Below are positions 58,301 to 64,000 of a stretch of 64,000 nt of DNA, one piece after another. The notes under the pieces are model-generated. The model did no database searches. It saw only the letters and a list, made by a program, of their open reading frames with translations, and was not told the DNA's origin. Source of the DNA: Chlorobiaceae bacterium (GTDB taxonomy: Bacteria; Bacteroidota; Chlorobiia; Chlorobiales; Chlorobiaceae); the NCBI GenBank assembly GCA_013334965.1, contig JAAXWO010000011.1, forward strand, positions 24,732 to 88,731, given 5' to 3'. Position 1 is the stretch's first letter; every line of letters begins with the position of its first letter. A program made the translations under genes and the position numbers.

Positions 58301-59919
58301 ATCGAATCGATCGGGGGGTTGGTCACCTGCGCGAAGAGCTGCTTGAAATAGTCGTACAGAAGCCTCGGGCGATTCGACAGCACGGCGAGCGGCGTGTCGT
58401 TGCCCATCGAGCCGATCAGTTCGATGCCGTTCGACGCCATCGGCCTGATCTGCATGGCGATATCTTCGTTGGTATAGCCGAACGCCTTCTGGCGAGCGGT
58501 AATGCTGTAGTTGTCGACGTCCGGGTTCTTCATCTTCTCGTGGTCGGGAAGAGAGGCCAGGTCGATGACGTTCCTGTCGATCCACTCCTTGTAGGGCTTC
58601 TCGGCGGTGATAGCCTTCTTGATCTCCTCGTCGGCGATGATCCTGCCTTCGCGAGTGTCCACGAGGAACATGCGGCCCGGCTGGAGGCGGCCCTTCGTGA
58701 TGATCTTTTCGGGAGCGATGTCGAGCACGCCGACCTCGGAGGCCATAACCACCAGGTCGTCGCTGGTAATATAATAACGGGAAGGACGCAGGCCGTTACG
58801 GTCGAGCACGGCGCCGATCTGGATGCCGTCGGTGAAGACGACCGATGCCGGTCCGTCCCACGGCTCCATCAGGCAGCTGTGGTATTCGTAGAATGCCTTT
58901 TTGTCGGGGTCCATGGACTCGTTGCCTGACCACGGTTCCGGGATGACCATCATGGCTGCGTGCGCCAGCGAGCGTCCGCACATGACGAGCAGTTCGAAGG
59001 CGTTGTCGAGCGTGGCCGAGTCGCTGCCCTCTTCGAGCAGGATCGGCTTGATCTCTTCGAGTGCGCCCTGGAAAATGGAGGATTGCATGTTCTTTTCACG
59101 CGCCTTCATCCAGTTCACGTTGCCGCGCAGCGTGTTGATTTCGCCGTTATGGCTGAGGAAACGGTATGGGTGTGCACGATCCCAGCTCGGGAAGGTATTG
59201 GTGCTGAAACGGGAGTGTACCATCGCGATGGCGCTCTCCATGTCGGGATCGGCCAGTTCGGGATAGAACTCCTCAACCTGCTCGGGGTTAAGCATGCCTT
59301 TGTAGACGATCGTACGGGACGAGAAGCTGGAAACATAGAAGTAGCTGCTGCCGAGCAGGCCCGATGTGAAACGGACACGCTTGAAAATACGCCTGCGAAT
59401 GACGAAAAGCTTACGCTCGAACTCGATGTCGGTCATGTCGTCACTGCCGCGGCCGACGAAGATCTGCTTGACCACCGGCTCCTGCGACTTGGCCGTCTGG
59501 CCGAGCGTGGCGTTGTCGGTCGGCACCTTGCGCAGACCGAGGAACTTCTGGCCTTCGGCCTGGACCATCTGGCGGCAGATCTCTTCGATAGCGCGGCGCT
59601 GGGAGAGGTCCGGGGGAAGGAAAAGCATGCCTACGCCATACATTCCCGGCTCAGGCAGTTCGATGTTCCTTTCGGCACAAACTTTGCGCATGAACTTGTC
59701 GGGGATCTGCATCAGGATGCCGGCGCCGTCACCGGTGTTCTTCTCGTATCCGGTAGCACCGCGGTGGGTCATGTTCACCAGGACCTGAAGGCCCTGCTGT
59801 ATGATCTGATGGGATTTGACACCCTTGATGTTGGCGACAAAACCTACGCCACACGCGTCATGCTCGAAACGTGGATCGTAGAGCCCCCCTTCATGCATTG
59901 CTTTCATATTTTCAGGCAC
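55306..59919 (-). CDS. gltB: Glutamate synthase large subunit
   Basis: 1,537-aa catalytic subunit of GOGAT, full length. A short propeptide ends before the N-terminal nucleophile in [14 protein letters not shown], the class-II glutamine amidotransferase start. The central domain and the FMN-binding TIM barrel ([32 protein letters not shown]) follow. The 3Fe-4S cysteines are in [17 protein letters not shown], and the C-terminal beta-helix has [16 protein letters not shown]. The listed start is GTG at 59919; an ATG four codons later (59907) is equally possible, and neither has a strong ribosome site. With amt and glnK it forms the nitrogen-assimilation part of the window. Confidence 0.97.
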   Translation of the reverse strand: MPENMKAMHEGGLYDPRFEHDACGVGFVANIKGVKSHQIIQQGLQVLVNMTHRGATGYEKNTGDGAGILMQIPDKFMRKVCAERNIELPEPGMYGVGMLFLPPDLSQRRAIEEICRQMVQAEGQKFLGLRKVPTDNATLGQTAKSQEPVVKQIFVGRGSDDMTDIEFERKLFVIRRRIFKRVRFTSGLLGSSYFYVSSFSSRTIVYKGMLNPEQVEEFYPELADPDMESAIAMVHSRFSTNTFPSWDRAHPYRFLSHNGEINTLRGNVNWMKAREKNMQSSIFQGALEEIKPILLEEGSDSATLDNAFELLVMCGRSLAHAAMMVIPEPWSGNESMDPDKKAFYEYHSCLMEPWDGPASVVFTDGIQIGAVLDRNGLRPSRYYITSDDLVVMASEVGVLDIAPEKIITKGRLQPGRMFLVDTREGRIIADEEIKKAITAEKPYKEWIDRNVIDLASLPDHEKMKNPDVDNYSITARQKAFGYTNEDIAMQIRPMASNGIELIGSMGNDTPLAVLSNRPRLLYDYFKQLFAQVTNPPIDSIREEIVTSTTVMLGTEGNLLESDEINCRRVRLPYPILTDEDLEKIRGIDKPGFKAITIPIFYDVAKGGKGIELVMQDLYRQAEKAIAQGVNIIILSDKGELEKSRAPIPALLAVSGFHHFLISAGLRTKVGLAIESGEPRTVHHFAMLIGYGAGAINPYLAIETVAQQVANGRIKMDEKKAIKNYVKAVVKGVVKTMAKMGISTVQSYRGAQIFEAVGLNTELVDTYFTKTPSRIEGIGLDTLAEEVRKRHEAAFPPGGNKVNRGLEAGGDRKWRHDGEFHLFNPESIHFLQQSCRTGNYDQFKKYEKLIDDQSEHFCTIRGLMDIRYPEKSVPIEEVESVESIVKRFKTGAMSYGSISKESHETLAIAMNRLGGKSNTGEGGEDVERFTKDANGDSRMSAIKQVASGRFGVTSEYLTNAQEIQIKMAQGAKPGEGGQLPGTKVYPWVARTRHSTPGVGLISPPPHHDIYSIEDLAQLIFDLKNANRAARINVKLVSTVGVGTIAAGVAKAHADVVLISGHDGGTGASPVSSIMHAGMPWELGLAETHQTLMLNNLRSRIVVEADGQLKTARDIVVAAMLGAEEFGFATTGLVVMGCIMMRCCQDDSCPVGIATQNPELRKNFKGKPEHVENFMRFLAEGVREYMAKLGIRTVNELVGRTDFLSMKRGVTHWKAKGVDLSKILHQVETGDNDTPFCTISQEHGIEESLDMTTLMAICEPAIKTGEKVTTTLPIKNINRVAGTIIGNEVTKAWGGKGLPDDTIHLKFIGSAGQSLGAFIPNGMTIELVGDSNDYIGKGLSGGRIVVYPPKTSTFVPGENIIVGNVAFYGATSGEAFIRGMAGERFCVRNSGVEAIVEGVGDHGCEYMTGGKVVILGKTGRNFAAGMSGGVAYVYNVDGAFSGRCNHDMVSLSPVADKDELEWLRSFIERHIAFTGSEIGASILGDWASASQRFVKVLPIDYKRAMDAMKEVEAMGMTGDEAVMAAFEKNSHDLARVSGN

Positions 59920-60205
59920 ATCTATTCAGAAAAATTCAAAAAATAGGTCGTTCTTCGTTCCAAGGCCAGAATATAAAGTATTCGCGATAAAAATCCTGAC
60001 CTTTTGGGAGTCTCTACTTATTTGTTATTGGATCCGGTTGACTGCACTGGCTGGCGTTGGGATTCCTGATGAGGGCGGACACACAGATCCGCACCTGAGG
60101 GTTCTGCGCCAATCGAAACAAACAACAATAGATAAGCAGAGACGCCCATACGGGGTACCGGTACAAACCAGGTCATCCAGCCTGCTCCGGCACCCGTTTC
60201 CGGCT

Positions 60206-60949
60206 TTACCCCTTACACTGGTTCGCGACTGCCGCAACGGCTGCCTTCATCGCTTCCTGATCGCCGAGATAGTAGCTTTTCAGCGGCTTCAGATCGTCGT
60301 CAAGTTCATAGACGAGCGGAATGCCTGTCGGGATGTTGAGGCCGACGATATCCTCGTCCGAGATGTTGTCGAGGTACTTGACCAGCGCCCTGAGGGAGTT
60401 GCCGTGAGCAGTGATGATCACCCGTTTTCCGTCACGGATCATCGGGGCGATGGATTCATGCCAGTAGGGCAGGAACCTCTCGACCGTATCCTTAAGGCAT
60501 TCGGTTGCAGGCACCTCTGCAGCAGAGAGGCTTGCGTAGCGCGGATCCTTGCCGGGATGGCGCGGGTCGTTCATGTCGAGGGCCGGCGGGGGCGTGTCGT
60601 AGCTGCGCCTCCAGATCAGCACCTGCTCGTCGCCGTGCTGCTGGGCAGTCTCTGCCTTGTTCAAGCCCTGGAGCGCACCGTAATGGCGCTCGTTGAGCCT
60701 CCAGCTCTTGGTCACCGGAATCCACATCAGGTCCATGGCGTCCAGTACCGACCAGAGCGTCCTGATGGCACGCTTGAGTACCGAAGTATACGCTACGTCA
60801 AAGACGAAACCTTCGTCTTTCAGAAGCTGTCCGGCGGCCTTGGCCTCTTCCCTTCCCTTGTCGGAAAGATCGATATCTACCCATCCGGTAAAACGGTTCT
60901 CCCTGTTCCACTGGCTTTCACCGTGTCTGAGCAGGACAAGCTTCTTCAT
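60206..60949 (-). CDS. gpmA: 2,3-bisphosphoglycerate-dependent phosphoglycerate mutase
   Basis: 247-aa glycolytic/gluconeogenic enzyme interconverting 3- and 2-phosphoglycerate. The phospho-histidine motif is [18 protein letters not shown], the acid/base Glu is in [14 protein letters not shown], and the second His is in [24 protein letters not shown] precedes the ATG. It is transcribed toward gltB but separated from it by about 290 bp. Length and motifs are fully typical. Confidence 0.96.
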   Translation of the reverse strand: MKKLVLLRHGESQWNRENRFTGWVDIDLSDKGREEAKAAGQLLKDEGFVFDVAYTSVLKRAIRTLWSVLDAMDLMWIPVTKSWRLNERHYGALQGLNKAETAQQHGDEQVLIWRRSYDTPPPALDMNDPRHPGKDPRYASLSAAEVPATECLKDTVERFLPYWHESIAPMIRDGKRVIITAHGNSLRALVKYLDNISDEDIVGLNIPTGIPLVYELDDDLKPLKSYYLGDQEAMKAAVAAVANQCKG

Positions 60950-61386
60950 ATAACGCTCCTTGTTGTGTCAAAATTATTCTGAATCAGGGAAAAGGCCCTC
61001 CATTTACAGGCCTGTCAATTTAATATTCTGCAAACCTATTCTCAAACATTCTCTCGACAGCCTGAAAAGCCTTATTTCATCACCCTAACGTAGTTTTTTT
61101 ACCATCTTGTAAAAAGCCCTTGTGGTATTATCGTTTCAAATATTCTATCTTAAATGATTTTTTAGCGATTGACGACCAAACGCGGCTCTGGGACATCGAA
61201 TTTATTGCCATTGGCGGTCGGGAATGAAAGTAAAACAGGCCCCGGACATGAAGTATTCGCAGGGTACTTGCAGGATTTAGGGAGCCCCGGAAGTTGTCAA
61301 TCGGATCGACCATTATACATTATATATAAATATCGGTGCCGTCCAGGCAGTACCTCAGTAACCAGCACCTATCGGATCTGAACACC
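60950..61386. other. Divergent intergenic region between gpmA and the nitronate monooxygenase-like gene
   Basis: 437 bp that should contain both promoters. An AT-rich patch near 61310-61330 (ATTATACATTATATATAAAT) could be a -10 region for the plus-strand gene. No RNA gene or repeat was recognised. Confidence 0.4.
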
Positions 61387-62634
61387 ATGAACGTCAACAA
61401 TTTCAGATTAAAGCTCGGCGGAAAAGAGTTTGTCCCCATCATGATCGGTGGAATGGGAGTCAACATCTCGACGTCGGAGCTTGCACTATCGGCGGAACGG
61501 CTGGGAGGTATCGGCCATATTTCCGACGCCGAAGTGATGTACGTCTGCGATCAGATGTTCGGGACCACCTACACCGCTGAAAAGCGCAAGCGGTATATTG
61601 ACAATGTAAACAATCGTGACAAGGCGGCGGTGCAGTTCGACCTCGAACAGCTTGCCGAAGCCCAGAGGCGTTTCGTGTCGCACACCATCAGCAAAAAGAC
61701 GGGCAATGGCGGCATCTTCATGAACTGCATGGAGAAGCTCACCATGAACAACTCAGCCGGAACCCTCAAGGTACGCCTCGAAGCGGCCATGGACGCTGGC
61801 ATCGACGGCATCACGCTCGCCGCGGGCCTCAACCTGCGCACCCTCGACCTCATGAGCGAGCACGAGCGGTTCCGCGATGTCAAGATCGGCATCATCATCT
61901 CGTCGGTCCGCGCGCTATCCATCTTCCTGAAACGTGCGATAAGGCTACAGCGGCTTCCTGACTATATCGTCGTCGAAGGCCCTCTCGCCGGCGGCCATCT
62001 CGGCTTCGGCCCGGATGACTGGCAGACGCAGAACCTCCGTGACATCTTCGTCGAAACCATCGACTTCCTGAAAAAGGAGAACCTCGACATCCCGATCATC
62101 CCGGCTGGCGGTATCTTCACCGGCACCGATGCGACTGAATACCTGCAGATGGGCGCAGGAGCCGTGCAGGTCGCAACCCGCTTCACCATCGCCAAAGAAG
62201 CCGGGCTTCCCGACAACGTCAAGCAGCAATACATCAATGCACGGGAAGAGGACATCGAGGTCAACAACGCATCCCCCACCGGTTACCCGATGCGGATGCT
62301 GAAACAGTCCCCGACCCTGCAGTACTGCATGAGGCCGAACTGTGAAGGACTCGGCTATCTGCTCGACAACTCGGGCAAATGTTCCTACATCGACGACTAC
62401 TACGAAGCGCTCGAATCCAGGAGTGCCGACGGCAAGATCACCGTCAAGGGCCACACATGCCTCTGCATCGGCATGAGCCGATATGACTGCTGGACCTGCG
62501 GACACACGACATCCCGACTGAAGGAGACCACCAACCGCCTGCCCGACGGATCCTGGCAGCTCCCGTCGGCCGAGGATATCTTCAACGACTACCTCCTGAG
62601 CGAAAATCACTCCATCAGCTTGCCCAAAGCCTAA
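61387..62634 (+). CDS. Nitronate monooxygenase / FabK-like FMN protein
   Basis: 415-aa TIM-barrel flavoprotein of the nitronate monooxygenase superfamily. Motifs are FVPIMIGGMGVNISTSELAL, DYIVVEGPLAGGHLGFG, IPIIPAGGIFTGTDATEYL and GAGAVQVATRFTIAKE, which bind FMN phosphate and substrate. The last 100 residues are an extra part with seven cysteines (LQYCMRPNCEGLG, HTCLCIGMSRYDCWTCGH) that could bind zinc or an iron-sulfur cluster. True NMOs and FabK lack this tail, so the substrate is open. The frame extends to 61336; the ATG at 61387 starts with a typical N-terminal strand. Confidence 0.82.
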   Translation: MNVNNFRLKLGGKEFVPIMIGGMGVNISTSELALSAERLGGIGHISDAEVMYVCDQMFGTTYTAEKRKRYIDNVNNRDKAAVQFDLEQLAEAQRRFVSHTISKKTGNGGIFMNCMEKLTMNNSAGTLKVRLEAAMDAGIDGITLAAGLNLRTLDLMSEHERFRDVKIGIIISSVRALSIFLKRAIRLQRLPDYIVVEGPLAGGHLGFGPDDWQTQNLRDIFVETIDFLKKENLDIPIIPAGGIFTGTDATEYLQMGAGAVQVATRFTIAKEAGLPDNVKQQYINAREEDIEVNNASPTGYPMRMLKQSPTLQYCMRPNCEGLGYLLDNSGKCSYIDDYYEALESRSADGKITVKGHTCLCIGMSRYDCWTCGHTTSRLKETTNRLPDGSWQLPSAEDIFNDYLLSENHSISLPKA

Positions 62635-62686
62635 AAGCTGCCCTGAAAGGGATTTTTGCTGAAGGATCACGTACATTATCTTTAAG

Positions 62687-62712
62687 AGCCCGAACACGAA
62701 CAGTATCGGGCT
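62687..62712 (+). terminator. Possible terminator after the nitronate monooxygenase-like gene
   Basis: A 7-bp stem AGCCCGA / TCGGGCT with a 12-nt loop, extendable by A/T pairs. It lies 52 bp after the stop codon and 52 bp before the next start. The T-rich tail is poor, so it may only partly terminate. Confidence 0.45.
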
Positions 62713-62764
62713 TACTGGAAACAGTACGTGCTTTTAGGCAAGAAACCTGCTACATCCTGACGGT

Positions 62765-63772
62765 ATGAAGAGAAAACTGTTTTCGTGGTTGGGGCTTTCG
62801 GCCTCTTTCCTCATCCTCCTGGCGACGGCAATCGCCGTCAACCAGCTCTACAGCCTCTCTCTCGTGATCGGCGGGATCATCCCCTATGCCGGCCATGCGT
62901 TTCTCGCATTCTGGGCCATCTTTATCCTCGTATGGGCCGCAGGCGCCTACCGCCTCTGGGCCGCCCCCAAGGTTCCGCCCCTTGCAGACAAGGAGGGCGG
63001 AAAGAATTTCGAGGCCTATATCGCCTATCTGTCGAAATCCCTTACGGTCCACCCGGCGCATCCCGAAGCCGGCAAAAGAGAGCGCGACCTGAGATGGGTC
63101 AAGACCGACCTGAAGTTCCTCGAGGTCGACGCCCTGAACGCCACCAAGACGGTGGCCACCAAGAACTTCTTCATCGGGGCATTCGCACAGAACACCTCAT
63201 ACGGCACGACGACATCGCTCCTCAACAACCTCAAGCTCATCTGGAGCATCTACGCGATGTATCACCGCAAGCACTCCATCAAGGAGTTTCTGCTCATTCT
63301 CAGGTCGGTTTATGCCTGCCTGCCCCTGTCGGACTTCAACAAGGAGGAACTGCCCCTGCATATCAAGCCGATCATCCAGTGCGCCTTCAGCAACACGCTC
63401 TCGTCGCTGCTGCCCGGAGGCAACCTGCTGACCCCCTTCTTCCTCAACCTGTTCCTTGCCGGGGCAACCAATACCTACCTGACCTGCCTCGCAGGCATCA
63501 TCACCGCCAGGCACTGTCAGGTGCTTTCGCTCGAAGACAAGCAGGAGATCGTGCAGCAAAGCATGTTCGAAGCTTCGTTCATGCTCCGTGAGATCGTCAA
63601 GGAGAGCAACCCCGTGCTATCTGTAACCATCAGCAACGCAGTGAAAAAAGCCGGCATCGAAAGCCTCGACACCGTCACCAACCCCTCCCCCGGCAGCAGC
63701 GTAGCCCAGGATATCGTATCCCACCTGGCAAACTCGATCAAGCACATCATGAGGGAAACAGGGAAAGAGTAA
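62765..63772 (+). CDS. YcjF/DUF697-like membrane protein
   Basis: 335-aa protein with two N-terminal membrane helices (residues 7-27 and 39-61), a charged cytoplasmic domain, and further hydrophobic stretches (LLTPFFLNLFLAGATNTYLTCLAGIITA) near residue 225-255. The block NLKLIWSIYAMYHRKHSIKEFLLIL resembles the DUF697/YcjF core. In other bacteria such proteins are encoded with the YcjX ATPase; none is seen here. The role is unknown. Just after its stop the heptamer repeats begin. Confidence 0.6.
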   Translation: MKRKLFSWLGLSASFLILLATAIAVNQLYSLSLVIGGIIPYAGHAFLAFWAIFILVWAAGAYRLWAAPKVPPLADKEGGKNFEAYIAYLSKSLTVHPAHPEAGKRERDLRWVKTDLKFLEVDALNATKTVATKNFFIGAFAQNTSYGTTTSLLNNLKLIWSIYAMYHRKHSIKEFLLILRSVYACLPLSDFNKEELPLHIKPIIQCAFSNTLSSLLPGGNLLTPFFLNLFLAGATNTYLTCLAGIITARHCQVLSLEDKQEIVQQSMFEASFMLREIVKESNPVLSVTISNAVKKAGIESLDTVTNPSPGSSVAQDIVSHLANSIKHIMRETGKE

Positions 63773-63802
63773 TTGATAATGGATAATTGATAATTGATAA
63801 TT
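63772..63802. repeat. Heptamer repeats, inverted orientation (about 4 copies)
   Basis: Units ATTGATA / ATGGATA in tandem, beginning in the stop codon of the YcjF-like gene. They are the reverse complement of the TATCAAT/TATCCAT units of the larger array at 63875. Confidence 0.9.
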
Positions 63803-63874
63803 TTTTAAGAGAGAAGAACGAGAGCCATTGATTGTCATCCACGATCTACGGTCCAAAGTCCATCTCCCCCTCTT

Positions 63875-64000
63875 CCATTATCCATTATCCATTATCCATT
63901 ATCCATTATCCATTATCCATTATCCATTATCCATTATCCATTATCCATTATCCATTATCCATTATCCATTATCCATTATCCATTATCCATTATCCATTAT
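63875..64000. repeat. Heptanucleotide tandem array (CCATTAT, 18 copies to window end)
   Basis: Eighteen perfect copies of CCATTAT (126 bp) run to the last base of the window, so the array probably continues. The period of 7 would shift frames if transcribed. Arrays of this heptamer are usually intergenic and prone to slippage. Confidence 0.97.

Noticed and set aside
58960..59946. A 328-codon frame antisense to the start of gltB
   Set aside because: Same shadow effect; no family features, and it crosses the gltB start.
63772..64000. CRISPR array
   Set aside because: Units are only 7 bp with no spacers between them, and no cas genes are in the window. This is a simple heptamer tandem repeat.

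Overview
The window looks like chromosome from a green sulfur bacterium (Chlorobiaceae, Chlorobium/Prosthecochloris type). I infer this from the overall gene content: gltB-gltD, gpmA, clpX, an autotransporter barrel, a multiheme cytochrome c, many Mg2+ transport genes and a transcarboxylase. No rRNA or photosynthesis marker is present to confirm it, and the genus is not determined.

Layout. 0.2-6.6 kb: a DUF2127 membrane protein, then an NtrC-type response regulator, a KimA-like potassium permease and a KinB-like histidine kinase. 6.9-9 kb: an amt-glnK pair whose PII has a rewired T-loop. 9.5-14.6 kb: a magnesium P-type ATPase overlapping a PTS EIIA-like gene, with a divergent NRAMP-related transporter. 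14.8-18.5 kb: an operon matching the 5S, 12S and 1.3S subunits of Propionibacterium transcarboxylase, plus a 60-aa gene equivalent to the 12S tail. The 5S gene seems to lack a normal start codon. 18.6-23.2 kb: DUF4405 membrane protein, response regulator, kinase, b-type membrane cytochrome and a 16-heme cytochrome c in one row. 23.6-27.4 kb: a DUF1566 protein, then an NRAMP-related transporter, a 59-aa one-TM protein and a soluble PRC-MgtE_N-CBS protein.

27.8-36.1 kb: a decayed CheB/CheR-kinase fusion; an arsR-thioredoxin-rhodanese-permease cluster with two matching operator palindromes and the rotted ends of arsC and acr3; a Cache protein, a SnoaL-like protein, an unknown protein and an autotransporter. 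36.2-40.3 kb: an AraC regulator divergent from an alcohol dehydrogenase, an aldo/keto reductase and a flavin reductase, resembling E. coli yqhC/yqhD/dkgA. A lone methyltransferase follows.

41.5-51.4 kb is an accessory island ending at tRNA-Val(GAC). It holds a ParE/RHH toxin-antitoxin pair, a tandem pair of REP-associated (RAYT) transposase elements with partial copies, fragments of IS30, IS3 and a group II intron, an isolated AT-rich gene with an Rx4H HEPN-like motif, and an AT-rich pair of overlapping genes encoding a large P-loop ATPase and a membrane protein. That pair is the best candidate for an undescribed (probably defensive) system.

52-64 kb returns to core genes: clpX, a DUF4404 protein, gltD, gltB, gpmA, a nitronate monooxygenase-like flavoprotein and a YcjF-like membrane protein. 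The window closes in a heptanucleotide tandem array.

All family assignments come from reading the sequence and remembered family features. No searches were run.
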